NCBI GenBank assembly: GCA_017963165.1
Contig: JAGCTZ010000053.1
Location: forward strand, 19,122 to 83,121
From: Treponema sp.
GTDB taxonomy: Bacteria; Spirochaetota; Spirochaetia; Treponematales; Treponemataceae
Direction: 5' to 3'
DNA: 64,000 nt
Below the pieces are notes generated by a model. The model was given only the letters and a program-made list of their open reading frames with translations, did not search any database and had not been told where the DNA came from. Below, piece after piece: positions 9,143 through 18,779 of this stretch. The stretch's first letter is position 1; each line of letters opens with the position of its first letter. The position numbers and the translations under genes are program-made.

Positions 9143-9583
9143 ATGTTAAAAAATATTCCACAAATAATTCCGCCGCTGCTTCTTAAAACCTTATGCGAAA
9201 TGGGGCATGGCGATTCAATAGTCATTGCAGATGGAAACTTTCCGGCAGAAAGTGTTGGCAAAAATGCAATTGTCATAAGGATGGATGGCCACGGTGTTCC
9301 CGAAATTCTTGAAGCAATTTTAAAACTTATCCCGCTTGATCAATATGTTGAAAAACCTGTAGCACTTATGGAACGTTGCGAAGGAGACAATGCAGATGTT
9401 TCTATCTGGCAAAAATACGAAGCACTTCTGGAGCAATCAGGAGAAGGTAATAAGGATAGTATCCGCATGCTGGAACGCTTTGCATTTTATGAAGAAGCAA
9501 AAAAAGCATACGCTGTAATTGCAACAACAGAAACAAGTCAGTATGCAAATATAATTTTACAGAAGGGCTGTATAATAAAATAA
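9143..9583 (+). CDS. fucU: RbsD/FucU-family sugar mutarotase
   Basis: 146 residues, close to the 140 typical of FucU. It starts MLKNIPQIIPPLLLKTLCEMGHGDSIVIADGNFP, containing the catalytic-region GHGD and DGNFP of L-fucose mutarotase, and ends with the conserved Tyr/Asn region SQYANIILQKGCI. It interconverts anomers of a free sugar, feeding an enzyme that needs one anomer, here plausibly one of the two upstream dehydrogenases. AGGAG precedes the ATG and spacing to both neighbours is about 10 nt. The exact sugar (fucose, galactose or other) is unknown. Confidence 0.85.
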   Translation: MLKNIPQIIPPLLLKTLCEMGHGDSIVIADGNFPAESVGKNAIVIRMDGHGVPEILEAILKLIPLDQYVEKPVALMERCEGDNADVSIWQKYEALLEQSGEGNKDSIRMLERFAFYEEAKKAYAVIATTETSQYANIILQKGCIIK

Positions 9584-9593
9584 GGATAGCATT

Positions 9594-10961
9594 ATGAAAG
9601 AAACAATAATTCAGTTTGGTGAAGGCGGCTTTTTGCGAAGCTTTGCAGATGTATTTATTCACAAGATGAACGAACAGGATTTGTATGACGGCAAGGTTGT
9701 TGTTGTTCAGCCAATAAGCAAAGGTCTCATTCCTGTAATCAACGAACAGAAAGGTGTATACCATCAATTTTTGCGAGGAGTAGAAAACGGCCGTGTTATA
9801 AATGACTGTATTGAAGTTCATTCAATTTCGCGCGGAGTAGACCCTTACACCGATTACGACGAATTTCTTAGGCTTGCAGAAAATCCAGACATGCGTATCA
9901 TCATTTCAAATACAACAGAAGCGGGAATTGAATATCTTGGAACAGAAAAAATTGATGACCGTCCGCCAAAATCTTTTCCGGCAAAACTCACTGCCCTTCT
10001 TTATCACAGATTTAAAGCAGGTCTCAACGGCTTCATAATCCTTTCCTGTGAATTAATAGATAATAACGGCAAAGAACTTTTAGCCTGCGTTTTAAAATAT
10101 GCTGAACTCTGGAATCTGCCTGCAGAATTTATTGAATGGGTTAAGACACAAAATCATTTCTGTAACACACTTGTAGACAGAATCTGTACTGGTTATCCAA
10201 AAGATGAACAGGAAAAACAGGAACTTGATTCCCGGCTTAAAAAAGAGTTTGGTTTGACTAACAGCGACCGCCTTATGAACACTGCAGAAATATTTCATCT
10301 GTGGGTAATTGAAGGAAACTTTGAAAATGAATTCCCTCTGCAGAAAGCAGGGATAAATGTAATCTGGACAGAAGATGTAAGCCCGTACAAAAAGCGAAAG
10401 GTTCGTATCTTAAACGGGGCGCATACTTCTATGGTGCTTGGTGCAAGATTGTACGGCCTTTCTACAGTAAAAGAATGTCTGGATGACAAAACTGTAAATG
10501 CTTTTTTGAACAAGGTATTGTTTCAGGAAATTGTCCCAGTGCTTTCTGCTGGTCAGGATCAGACAACAGCTTTTGGATATGTTAAGTTTGCACAGGATGT
10601 TCTTGAACGGTTTGCGAATCCTTTTGTAAAACATCAGCTTTTGAGTATTGCTCTTAATTCTGTAAGCAAGTTTAAGGCTCGTGTTCTTCCGACAATTATT
10701 GAATACATGGATTATACAGGACGCTATCCGGAAGCCCTCACCTTTTCACTTGCCGCACTCCTTGCCTTTTATAAAACAGACGAGGCAAACGACGGCGAAG
10801 AAATCATGGCTTTTATGAAAAAGGCTTCGGTTCACGAAATTCTTTTACGCGAAGATTTCTGGGGACAGGATCTTTCGTTTATTCTTGAACCAGTAGAAAA
10901 ATATTTTACAATAATCCAGAATGAAGGAATGGAGCAGGCTTACAAAGAGGTTCTTTCATGA
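9594..10961 (+). CDS. uxaB: Tagaturonate reductase / mannitol dehydrogenase family (UxaB-like)
   Basis: 455 residues (E. coli UxaB is somewhat longer). It begins IIQFGEGGFLRSFADVFI, the nucleotide-binding start of UxaB, with SNTTEAGI (about 103) and the catalytic-helix region KKRKVRILNGAHTSM (about 267) typical of the long-chain mannitol dehydrogenase family. It reversibly reduces tagaturonate to altronate with NADH. It overlaps the next gene, an altronate dehydratase homologue, by four bases (ATGA), so the two are translationally coupled, which supports the UxaB/UxaA reading. Confidence 0.85.
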   Translation: MKETIIQFGEGGFLRSFADVFIHKMNEQDLYDGKVVVVQPISKGLIPVINEQKGVYHQFLRGVENGRVINDCIEVHSISRGVDPYTDYDEFLRLAENPDMRIIISNTTEAGIEYLGTEKIDDRPPKSFPAKLTALLYHRFKAGLNGFIILSCELIDNNGKELLACVLKYAELWNLPAEFIEWVKTQNHFCNTLVDRICTGYPKDEQEKQELDSRLKKEFGLTNSDRLMNTAEIFHLWVIEGNFENEFPLQKAGINVIWTEDVSPYKKRKVRILNGAHTSMVLGARLYGLSTVKECLDDKTVNAFLNKVLFQEIVPVLSAGQDQTTAFGYVKFAQDVLERFANPFVKHQLLSIALNSVSKFKARVLPTIIEYMDYTGRYPEALTFSLAALLAFYKTDEANDGEEIMAFMKKASVHEILLREDFWGQDLSFILEPVEKYFTIIQNEGMEQAYKEVLS

Positions 10962-12355
10962 GTCTTTTGCAGATTAATCCAAATGACACAGTTGCGGTAG
11001 ATACTCAAACAGGTCACAAGGTTGCACTCACAGATATTGCATACGGCCAGAATGTAATTAAATATGGCTTTGCAATCGGGCATGCAACAAAGGATATAAA
11101 AAAAGGTGAACGCGTTCACACAGAAAATCTTGCAACAAATTTAAAAGACAAGCTTGAGTATGAATATAAACCAAACTTCACTGCGGTCACAGCTCAGACA
11201 CAAAAAACCATCCTCGCCTACAAACGCCCAGACGGCAACATAGGAATCCGCAATGACATCTGGATAATCAACACTGTTGGCTGCGTAAACAAACTTGCAG
11301 AAAAACTGGCTGCAGCAACCGGGGCCTTCTGCTTTACTCATCCCTACGGTTGTTCTCAACTTGGAGGCGATCATCTTACAACTCAAAAGATTTTAAAGGG
11401 ACTTGTTTTTCATCCGAATGCAGGGGGCGTACTTGTCCTTGGACTTGGCTGCGAAAACAACAACCTTCAGGAATTCAAAAAAATCCTTACAGATAACGGA
11501 ACAAAAGAGTTTCCACAAAATCTTCGCTTTATGAATGCACAGGATTTCGACGATGATTTTGCACAAGGCATTAAGCTTATAAATGAACTTAAGGAATATG
11601 CTTCACAATTTAAACGCGAACCGGTTCCAATCTCTATGCTTAAGGTGGGACTCAAATGTGGCGGCTCTGATGGTTTTTCCGGTATAACAGCAAATCCTCT
11701 TATCGGACAGTTTTCGGACATGCTTATTGCTGCCGGCGGGACAACAGTTCTTACCGAAGTTCCAGAAATGTTTGGCGCCGAAACAATATTGATGAATCGC
11801 TGTATAAATCAAGAAGTCTTTGATAAAACCGTCAAACTCATAAATGATTTTAAAGATTATTTTATTCGTCATAATCAGGTTGTTTACGAAAATCCTTCTC
11901 CTGGAAACAAAGAAGGAGGAATTACAACGCTCGAAGAAAAATCGCTCGGCTGTGTTCAAAAGGGTGGAACAAGTCCTGTTGTAGATGTGCTTTCTTATGG
12001 CGACACACTCAGCAAAAACGGTTTGAACCTTTTAAATGGTCCTGGCAATGATATTGTTGCTGTAACAAATCTAACTGCTGCCGGCTGCCATTTGATTCTT
12101 TTTTCAACAGGAAGAGGAACTCCGCTTGGCGCACCAGTTCCAACAATAAAAGTTTCGACTAACACACTCCTTGCACAACATAAATCAAACTGGATAGATT
12201 TTAATGCTGGTAGTATAATTGAAAGTGGAAAAAGCGATGAACTTGCACAACAGTTTTTTGATTATGTCTGCAGCGTTGCCCAAGGCGTTCAGACAAAGAA
12301 CGAAATAAACGGCTATAGAGAAATCGCAATTTTCAAAGAAGGAGTTACGCTTTAA
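10958..12355 (+). CDS. uxaA: Altronate dehydratase family (UxaA-like)
   Basis: 465 residues. The N-terminal SAF-like domain (1-90) starts INPNDTVAVDTQTGHKV; the large domain has NTVGCVNKLAEKL, the Fe-S/metal cysteines in HPYGCSQLG and LGLGCENN, and GLKCGGSDGFSGITANPL, all hallmarks of UxaA/GarD dehydratases. The product of altronate would be 2-keto-3-deoxygluconate. Stop and next start overlap (TAATG). Because neighbours include a mutarotase and lactonase, a different six-carbon aldonate or uronate substrate is possible. Confidence 0.87.
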   Translation: MSLLQINPNDTVAVDTQTGHKVALTDIAYGQNVIKYGFAIGHATKDIKKGERVHTENLATNLKDKLEYEYKPNFTAVTAQTQKTILAYKRPDGNIGIRNDIWIINTVGCVNKLAEKLAAATGAFCFTHPYGCSQLGGDHLTTQKILKGLVFHPNAGGVLVLGLGCENNNLQEFKKILTDNGTKEFPQNLRFMNAQDFDDDFAQGIKLINELKEYASQFKREPVPISMLKVGLKCGGSDGFSGITANPLIGQFSDMLIAAGGTTVLTEVPEMFGAETILMNRCINQEVFDKTVKLINDFKDYFIRHNQVVYENPSPGNKEGGITTLEEKSLGCVQKGGTSPVVDVLSYGDTLSKNGLNLLNGPGNDIVAVTNLTAAGCHLILFSTGRGTPLGAPVPTIKVSTNTLLAQHKSNWIDFNAGSIIESGKSDELAQQFFDYVCSVAQGVQTKNEINGYREIAIFKEGVTL

Positions 12356-14482
12356 TGGCCCAGATCGAAAAAGAAATCTTAAGCAAATTTATTTTCAATG
12401 ATATGTGCGCAGTTTACCTTAAAGATAAAAAATCAAACTGCGTTGGCTTAACTCTTCTTCCTGCCGGCATGGAAAAAAATATCAACCTTGAAGGCTGGTG
12501 GAATATTGAACCTGCTGTTCAGCTTAAACTTCTGGCCGACCCTTATAGTGACGGATTTTCAAATGGCCATACAATGAAAAATAACGGCACTACTTCCACA
12601 ATGAAATTTATTGGTCAGCATTGCGAAACAAGTAGAGACAGCAAACAAATAACAAAAGTCGTCACAGAATATCAGATAAGAAGCATTAAAGTTCAACATG
12701 TTCTGCAATACACAGATGGCGACATTCATCTTATAAGTTATTCTATCCTAACAAACCTTGAACAAGAAAATGCCCAGACAGAAACAATAGAAATGCTTTC
12801 GTCCTTTAACTTATGTGCATTCCCGGCAATTGGGACCGGCCTACGCCAGAAGGATTTTATTCTTCACAGGATGCAGTCAAAATGGAGCATGGAAGGCAAA
12901 CTTGAATCGCGCAATTTTCTTGACATGAATCTTGAACCAGCCTGGCTAAGAATTGGTGCAGCAAGTGAACGATTTGGCGAAGTTGGTTCTATGCCTGTAC
13001 GCCGCTATTTTCCATGGATGATTGTGGAAGACACAAAATACCGCTACAGCATAGGCGCTCAACTTGCACATCCAGCTTCCTGGCAGTTAGAGGTGTATAA
13101 CAAAGATGAAAAAAAATTCTATATCAGGCGGACTTGCCGACAGGGAATTTGGTCATTGGACAAAACAGCTTAAACCTTCCGAAACCTTTGAAACACCTCT
13201 CGCAATTCTTACAGTTGCTAAAGAAGATGTTGACGGAATTTCACACAGACTTACTTCTGCACAACAGCAGAATCTTGATTCTCTTCCTGCAAGCGAAAAA
13301 GAGCTGCCTGTAATATTTAATGAATACTGCACAACCTGGGGAAATCCAACTCAGGAAAACATGTTTAAAATTGCAGAAAAACTCAAAGGTCATGGAATCA
13401 CATATTGTGTAATAGATGCAGGCTGGCACGTAAAAGATGGAAATGACTGGTCAGATATAGGAGACTGGATTACAAATTTGACAAGATTCCCGGATGGCTT
13501 GAAAGCAACTGCAGATAAAATAATAGAATGTGGAATGATTCCGGGTATCTGGTTTGAAATGGAAAATTGTGGCGCCGCCAGTCAGATTTTTAATGATACA
13601 AAAATGCTGCTTACAAGAGACGGAATCCCTATTCAATGCGGAAGCAGACGTTTTCTTGATATGCGAAAACCAGAAGTCATAGCTTATCTTACAGAACGTG
13701 TACTCAATACATTACGAAACAACGGCTTTAGTTACCTCAAGGTTGATTATAATGACAATATAGGAATTGGCTGTGACGGAGCAGAATCTCTTGGAGAAGG
13801 ACTTCGCCAGAACATGCTTGCCTCTCAGGGCTTCTTTAAAAAACTTCGTCGCGAACTTCCAAAGCTTGTAATAGAAAATTGTTCTTCGGGCGGCCACAGA
13901 CTTGAACCTTCTATGCAGGCTCTTACAAGCATGTCTTCTTTTTCTGATGCACATGAATGGCAGGCTATTCCTGTTATTGCCGCAAATGTTACTCGTGCAA
14001 TTCTTCCGGCTCAAAGTCAGATTTGGGCAGTACTTCGCAAAACTGATGACGACAAAAGACTTCATTATTCTCTTGCAAATACGTTCCTTGGAAGAATGTG
14101 TCTTTCGGGTGACATTTACGATTTATCAAAAGCTCAATGGAAAATTGTTGATAAGGCAATTTTACTTTATGTACGCTGCAATCATCTTATTTCTCTTGGA
14201 CGAAACTACAGATCAGGGCCTTTCCAGAATTCTTACAACGAACTAAAAGGCTGGCAGGCAGTAACAAGAGTTTCTCTTGGAAAAAGTCAGATGATGACAG
14301 TTGTAAATACTTTTGCAGGATTTAAAGGAACTCTTAAAATTCCATTACCAGAAAACGCAGCAGCATATTCTATAAGCGCAGTGTTTGCTCGTCCTAACAT
14401 AAAGGCTTCAATAAAACAGGATTCTTTAATAATAAAAAATGCTCAGGATTACGAAGGTATTGTTGTCCTGATGGAAAACTAA
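12355..14482 (+). pseudogene. GH36-type alpha-galactosidase split by a frameshift at an A8 tract
   Basis: Two frames together make one ~708-residue protein. Frame one (12355-13173) holds the N-terminal beta-sandwich. Frame two carries ISGGLADREFGHWTK and the TIM barrel, with the nucleophile region YLKVDYNDN, ENCSSGG and the acid/base region SSFSDAHEW, as in clan-D alpha-galactosidases. The break is at eight adenines (13109-13116): with seven, the frames join as DEKNSISGGLADREFGHW. It is either a real inactivating or slippage-prone indel, or a sequence error. An ATG at 13106 could start the second frame independently. Last gene of the sugar-acid operon; it ends 4 bp into the convergent hydrolase gene. 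Confidence 0.85.
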
Positions 14483-15579
14483 TCTGCAAGTAACTTATAA
14501 ATTCCTCTTGCAAAGGTTGCAGCATATTTTTCGTTCTGCGGGCGATTAATCAAAATAATTATAGAAACCTTTGTTTCCGGATGATATGTACTAAAGGAAT
14601 TAAAAACATTTGTTGCACCGCCGTGGAAAATTTCTCCATTCTGAACATTAAGTCCGTAGCCGTAGGATTCTGTATCAATCATTTTCTTAAAAGATTTTTT
14701 ACTTACAACTTTACCGCGCACAAGATTGTCAGTCCATTTATACAAATCAACAACGCTGGAATTAACATCACCATAGCCTGTTGCAAAACCATCGGGAATA
14801 CTGTAGTAACGATTTTTCCAGTCATAACCGCGTGTGTCGGTTTTTTGGAACTCTATATTTGTATTGCGCATATCGCAGGGAGAAAAAATATTTTTCTGCA
14901 TATAATCTTTAAATGAAAGCCCGCTAACCTGCTCTATGATTTTGGCAAGCAGATAATAATTCGTATTGCAGTAAAAATACTCGCTTCCCGGCTCAATAAA
15001 AAGCGGAGCATCATTCAGATATTTTAAAATAATTTCTTCTTCTACAGGTTCATTGCGAACAGTCGCGTTTTCTATTTTTGTTGCAATCTTTGCCGGAAAA
15101 AATTCGTAAGGAGCATTAAGACAATCTGTAAGCCCGGAGTGCATATCCAGAAGCATTTCGATTGTAATATCATCGCCATATTCATAATCAGGAAAATAAA
15201 GAGAAATTTTATCCTGAACATCAAGCTTCTTTTTTTCGGCCAGCTGCATTATTGCCGCAGCAGTCATCTGTTTTGTTATAGAACCAATTTCAAAGGTCGT
15301 GTTTATTTCAATATCCGCAGATTCAGGATTTTTTCTGTCGCACAAGCCGTAGCCTTTTGCAAGAATGATATCTTTGTTTTTGGCAACTAACACAGCACCT
15401 TCAAATTTATTTTCTTCCAGATATTCTTCGATTAAGTCAACTTCTTTCTGGTAGTCAGGATTAACAATCTGGTCACAATCAAACATATCCTTGCTGGAGC
15501 AGGCAGTCTGTAAAAGCAGCACTAACCCAACAAAAACAGCAGCGAAAAGTTTAATTTTAATTCCCAGATTTATTTTCAT
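14479..15579 (-). CDS. Serine beta-lactamase-like lipoprotein (class C / esterase family)
   Basis: 366 residues from the ATG at 15579, which overlaps the preceding stop as ATGA. The signal peptide ends LLLQTACSS, a lipobox. The penicillin-binding/class C fold is shown by SITK (SxxK, about residue 107), YCN (YxN, about 193) and a C-terminal HGGATN in place of KTG. Such proteins hydrolyse D-Ala peptides, beta-lactams or esters; the substrate here is unknown. It is coupled to an alpha/beta hydrolase gene. Confidence 0.85.
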   Translation of the reverse strand: MKINLGIKIKLFAAVFVGLVLLLQTACSSKDMFDCDQIVNPDYQKEVDLIEEYLEENKFEGAVLVAKNKDIILAKGYGLCDRKNPESADIEINTTFEIGSITKQMTAAAIMQLAEKKKLDVQDKISLYFPDYEYGDDITIEMLLDMHSGLTDCLNAPYEFFPAKIATKIENATVRNEPVEEEIILKYLNDAPLFIEPGSEYFYCNTNYYLLAKIIEQVSGLSFKDYMQKNIFSPCDMRNTNIEFQKTDTRGYDWKNRYYSIPDGFATGYGDVNSSVVDLYKWTDNLVRGKVVSKKSFKKMIDTESYGYGLNVQNGEIFHGGATNVFNSFSTYHPETKVSIIILINRPQNEKYAATFARGIYKLLAD

Positions 15580-16421
15580 TTTTCTTCTACCGGCAAATAC
15601 CACTTTCCTGTTTTAATTGCATTCTTTATGAATCTGTCTGCTTCATCACAAGCTTCTTCTATAAGGTCGGTATCTATGTCATGACCGCAGTTTGAATACA
15701 AGATAAGCTTACAATGCGGAAGACATTTTGCAGTGCGCATCATAAGCTCCGGCGTACTGATTGGATCCTCTACCCCGCCAATCATCAACACAGGCAATGT
15801 AATTTTTCTGAGTTCTTCGCAAAGCTTTTCTTCACTACCCAATGCCATTAAAGGGCGCCCATAATCAACCTGTCGTTCAAGCTCTGGTGCGGGCGGCTGC
15901 TTCGAAATATGTTCTGCTCTTCTGTCGCGCCTAAGCTGTCTGGCTTCATCATTATCAATCGGCGGATTAAACGGAGGTATTTCCTTTATAATTCCCTGCG
16001 CAAGCATCTGCCTATATGACATAGTTCCAGCAGCAAGTGAATGAGGTCCACCTACAACAGCAACGAACAAACTCACCCTGTTAGGATTCCTTAACATCAA
16101 ATGCCAGCCAACACCACTACCATGAGATGCGCCCATATAAATAAACCGGCTGATGTTCATTTTGTCCGCAAAAGCAACAACGTCATCGGCAAAAACATCA
16201 TACCAATGCTCACCGTAATCTTCCTCTACAAGTGTTGAAGGATGAAACCCGCGTAATGTAACACAGTAAACATGATACCCAAGCCCAGCCATATACTGCT
16301 GCATTCCTTTTTTATAAAAACCAACCTGAGCCGAAATTATGATTTTATCTGTATTTTTGTTTTCCTGTCCAAACTCTTCATAAAAAAGTGATATAGAATC
16401 ATTTATCTGAATGTGAGGCAT
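15576..16421 (-). CDS. Alpha/beta hydrolase
   Basis: 281 residues from the ATG at 16421 (MPHIQINDSIS), chosen because GGAG lies 11 nt upstream; a TTG at 16469 would add 16 residues. The nucleophile elbow is MGASHGSG (about residue 95), catalytic Asp in GGVEDPIS (about 210) and His in NCGHDID (about 237). It is an alpha/beta hydrolase of the generic epoxide-hydrolase/esterase type. It is translationally coupled to the downstream beta-lactamase-like lipoprotein. No substrate can be assigned. Confidence 0.82.
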   Translation of the reverse strand: MPHIQINDSISLFYEEFGQENKNTDKIIISAQVGFYKKGMQQYMAGLGYHVYCVTLRGFHPSTLVEEDYGEHWYDVFADDVVAFADKMNISRFIYMGASHGSGVGWHLMLRNPNRVSLFVAVVGGPHSLAAGTMSYRQMLAQGIIKEIPPFNPPIDNDEARQLRRDRRAEHISKQPPAPELERQVDYGRPLMALGSEEKLCEELRKITLPVLMIGGVEDPISTPELMMRTAKCLPHCKLILYSNCGHDIDTDLIEEACDEADRFIKNAIKTGKWYLPVEEK

Positions 16422-16542
16422 TTTTTTATTTACTCCGTGTACCTTTAATATTATATTTATAGATGACAAATAAAACTAGTGGGAACGCACATGTCTTTAC
16501 GAACAAATGCAGCTACAAAGCAATCCACACAAGGAGAAACAC

Positions 16543-16854
16543 ATGAAAGAAATAACAATCACAGCACAAAATTACGAAGCTGAAGTTATTAAAAGTGACA
16601 AACCTGTTCTACTTGATTTTTGGGCTCCCTGGTGCGGACCATGTAAAATGCTTGGCCCTGTAGTATCCGAGATTGCCGACGAACACGACGAAATCAAAGT
16701 TGGCAAAGTAAACGTAGATGAAGAATCTGATCTTGCCGAACAGTTCGGTGTTATGAGCATCCCAACTTTGGTAATGATGAAAGAAGGAAAAGTTGTTAAT
16801 TCCTTTACAGGCTTTGCACCTAAAGAAAGTATAGAAGGATTTATTAAAGAATAA
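16543..16854 (+). CDS. trxA: Thioredoxin
   Basis: 103 residues from the ATG at 16543, with AAGGAG eight bases upstream; an earlier in-frame ATG at 16507 lacks such a site. The active site FWAPWCGPCKM is canonical, and the cis-proline loop is MSIPTLVMM. A general cytoplasmic disulfide reductant. The 3' end overlaps the convergent alkyltransferase-like gene by 11 bases. Confidence 0.95.
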   Translation: MKEITITAQNYEAEVIKSDKPVLLDFWAPWCGPCKMLGPVVSEIADEHDEIKVGKVNVDEESDLAEQFGVMSIPTLVMMKEGKVVNSFTGFAPKESIEGFIKE

Positions 16855-17188
16855 GTTCGACCCTCATTCTTTCAAAGTCATCTTCATCTATACAAAACCT
16901 GTTCATATCTACATGCCCATCTACAAATGCAACTCCTTCTGCTTCCAGCTTTTCTTGTTGCACAGATGGGCCACCAAACGCAAAGCTCCCCGAGCAAAAG
17001 CCTTTTGCATTCACAACACGATGGCATGGTATAACCCCAGGCTCCGGATTTTCATGAAGCGCATTCCCCACAAAACGCCTGAGGTTACAGTTTCCCGCCA
17101 GTGCCGCAATTTGGGAATAAGTTGCAACCTTGCCGCGGGGTATGAGTTTTACTGCTTTGTATATTTTTTGAGCTGTTAGGGAAAGCAT
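16844..17188 (-). CDS. MGMT-family DNA alkyltransferase domain protein
   Basis: 114 residues, only the C-terminal DNA-binding/methyltransferase domain of O6-alkylguanine transferases. It retains the alkyl-acceptor motif IPCHRVV (about residue 53), the helix-turn-helix start IPRGKVATYSQIAALAG and the RRFVGNAL arginine-finger region. The cysteine is present, so it is not an ATL protein with Trp. Absence of the N-terminal domain makes it shorter than Ogt. It follows no operon partner; its 3' end overlaps trxA. Confidence 0.85.
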   Translation of the reverse strand: MLSLTAQKIYKAVKLIPRGKVATYSQIAALAGNCNLRRFVGNALHENPEPGVIPCHRVVNAKGFCSGSFAFGGPSVQQEKLEAEGVAFVDGHVDMNRFCIDEDDFERMRVELIL

Positions 17189-17248
17189 GGGGTTATTATA
17201 TCATAGGATTTATTCTTTGTAGTTATTTTTTGGATTTGGAAGCCATAT

Positions 17249-17573
17249 TTCCGACTTAACACCATTTTTATTCAGTTTAGTCGGGAAAAAGAATCTGTCT
17301 ATATTCAATAATCCCGACCAAAACAGCCTTTACGTTCGTTAAGTCGGGAATCCAAGAATAGTCTATTTCACTTTTTTCCGACCAATATGTTGTTTCCGCT
17401 CATTTAGTCGGGAAAAAATTGTATGAAACAGTTTGTTTTTCCTCAAAAATGAACAACAATTTTATAAAATTCCCGACTTAACCTTTTTCCTGTCCTGTTA
17501 AGTCGGGAATTCCCATACAGCGCTCTTATTTTTTCCCCGACCAGACGACCTTTTTCTTTGGTTTTGTCGGGAA
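17249..17573. repeat. Array of five phased TTCCCGACTTAA inverted repeats
   Basis: Five imperfect palindromes of 38-41 bp: 17249-17287, 17312-17349, 17376-17414, 17470-17509, 17533-17573. The best (17470-17509) is a perfect 12-bp inverted repeat TTCCCGACTTAA/TTAAGTCGGGAA around 16 bp. Spacer sequences are unrelated. Unit starts are 63, 64, 94 and 63 bp apart, near 6, 6, 9 and 6 helical turns. The units are not terminators (no consistent T run), not CRISPR (palindromic halves, no constant spacer) and not classical attC sites. They lie between the alkyltransferase gene and a BRO-N gene. Confidence 0.9.
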
Positions 17574-17867
17574 ATTTTGTTTATAGGTCTACCAATTATA
17601 TGATAATATTTTATTTTTCCAACTTGTCCGCTACTTGAGAAAGGAGTTCCTCCTACTCTGGCGGGAGTTTTTCACAATTGTCATTATCCGCAAAAAAGAA
17701 TATAGTTAACTTGTAAAGTCCACTACACATAAAGTAATCTCCAACGATTATCAGCGTTTTTTTATATGTGTGGTAATAGTTCAATTTTCATTTTTTTATT
17801 TTCTTTACCGTAATTCAGGTCTGGTGTTGGACTGGCGCTGAAAATCTAAAATCTTATGAGGAAAGGT
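17574..17867. other. Non-coding stretch before the BRO-N gene
   Basis: No convincing gene. It is AT-rich; an imperfect inverted pair (CCACTACACATA at 17731-17742 and TATGTGTGG at 17765-17773) may form a weak hairpin. GAGG at 17858 serves the ATG at 17868. No clear promoter was recognised. Confidence 0.5.
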
Positions 17868-18707
17868 ATGGAAAATTCTCAAAGCAATCTCAAACTTTTT
17901 GAAAACAAAAAAATTCGTTATGTATGGAATGCTGAAGAAGAGGAATGGTATTTCTCTGTTATTGATGTTGTAGAAGTGTTGACGGAGAGTCAGAATTCAA
18001 GACGCTATTGGAGTGACTTAAAGATCAAACTGAATAAAGAAGGAAGTGAAGTGTACGATAAAATCGTACAGTTGAAATTACTTGCGCCAGATGGAAAAAT
18101 GCGCGAGACAGACGTTCTTTCCACAAAAAATATCCTGCGTCTAATCCAATCAATTCCATCCTCAAAAGCCGAACCTTTCAAAATGTGGTTGGCAGAAGTT
18201 GGCAATGAAATTCTTAATGAATCTGTGGATCCGGAATTATCAATTGAAAGGGCGATTCAGAACTATCGAAGACTAGGTTACAAAGAAGACTGGATTAATC
18301 AGCGCATTAAGGCCATAGAAGTTCGTAAAGCGCTTACTGATGAATGGGATAAATCTGGTGTAAAACAAGGCAAAGAATATGCCATCCTTACAGATTTAAT
18401 GTATAAAACGTGGGCTGGATTTTCGGCAAAAGAGTACAAAGAATATAAGGGATTAAAAAAAGAAAACCTTCGCGACAATATGACAAACCTGGAGCTTATT
18501 CTTAATATGCTTGCCGAAGCTTCTGCGACAGAACTTTCCCAAAATGAAAATCCTAAAGGTTTGTCGGAAAGTGCAAAGGTTGCGGTTTCCGGTGCAGAAG
18601 TTGCCCGTGATGCACGCTCTTCTCTTGAAAAACGAGGTGGAAAGGTTATTTCATCTAAAAACGCTAAGGAACGTGGAATTCAACAGATTTCTGATAATAA
18701 AGAGTAA
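17868..18707 (+). CDS. BRO-N domain protein (DinD/antirepressor-like)
   Basis: 279 residues from the ATG at 17868, which has GAGG six bases upstream (an ATG at 17856 overlaps that site). The N-terminal ~110 residues form a BRO-N domain (IRYVWNAEEEEWYFSVIDVVEVL ... KAEPFKMWLAEVG), found in phage antirepressors, baculovirus BRO proteins and E. coli DinD. The C-terminal part has AKEYKEYKGLKKENLRDNMTNLELIL, the feature shared by DinD-type chromosomal proteins. Role probably DNA binding or damage-linked; function of DinD relatives includes RecA inhibition, not demonstrable here. It directly follows the phased palindrome array. Confidence 0.82.
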   Translation: MENSQSNLKLFENKKIRYVWNAEEEEWYFSVIDVVEVLTESQNSRRYWSDLKIKLNKEGSEVYDKIVQLKLLAPDGKMRETDVLSTKNILRLIQSIPSSKAEPFKMWLAEVGNEILNESVDPELSIERAIQNYRRLGYKEDWINQRIKAIEVRKALTDEWDKSGVKQGKEYAILTDLMYKTWAGFSAKEYKEYKGLKKENLRDNMTNLELILNMLAEASATELSQNENPKGLSESAKVAVSGAEVARDARSSLEKRGGKVISSKNAKERGIQQISDNKE

Positions 18708-18779
18708 TTTTTCAATATTTTCCCCACAATCCGCGCTTTATGGTGTATAATAATTAAACTATTATAAGGAGTAATGTCT

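Noticed and set aside
13712..14065. Minus-strand frame of 117 codons
   Set aside because: Antisense to the catalytic domain of the alpha-galactosidase.
17249..17573. Array as CRISPR or integron attC sites
   Set aside because: Units are split palindromes with variable loops; there is no constant repeat-spacer pattern, no cas gene, no integrase of integron type and no cassette between units. GTTAAGT/ACTTAAC halves look attC-like only in one unit.
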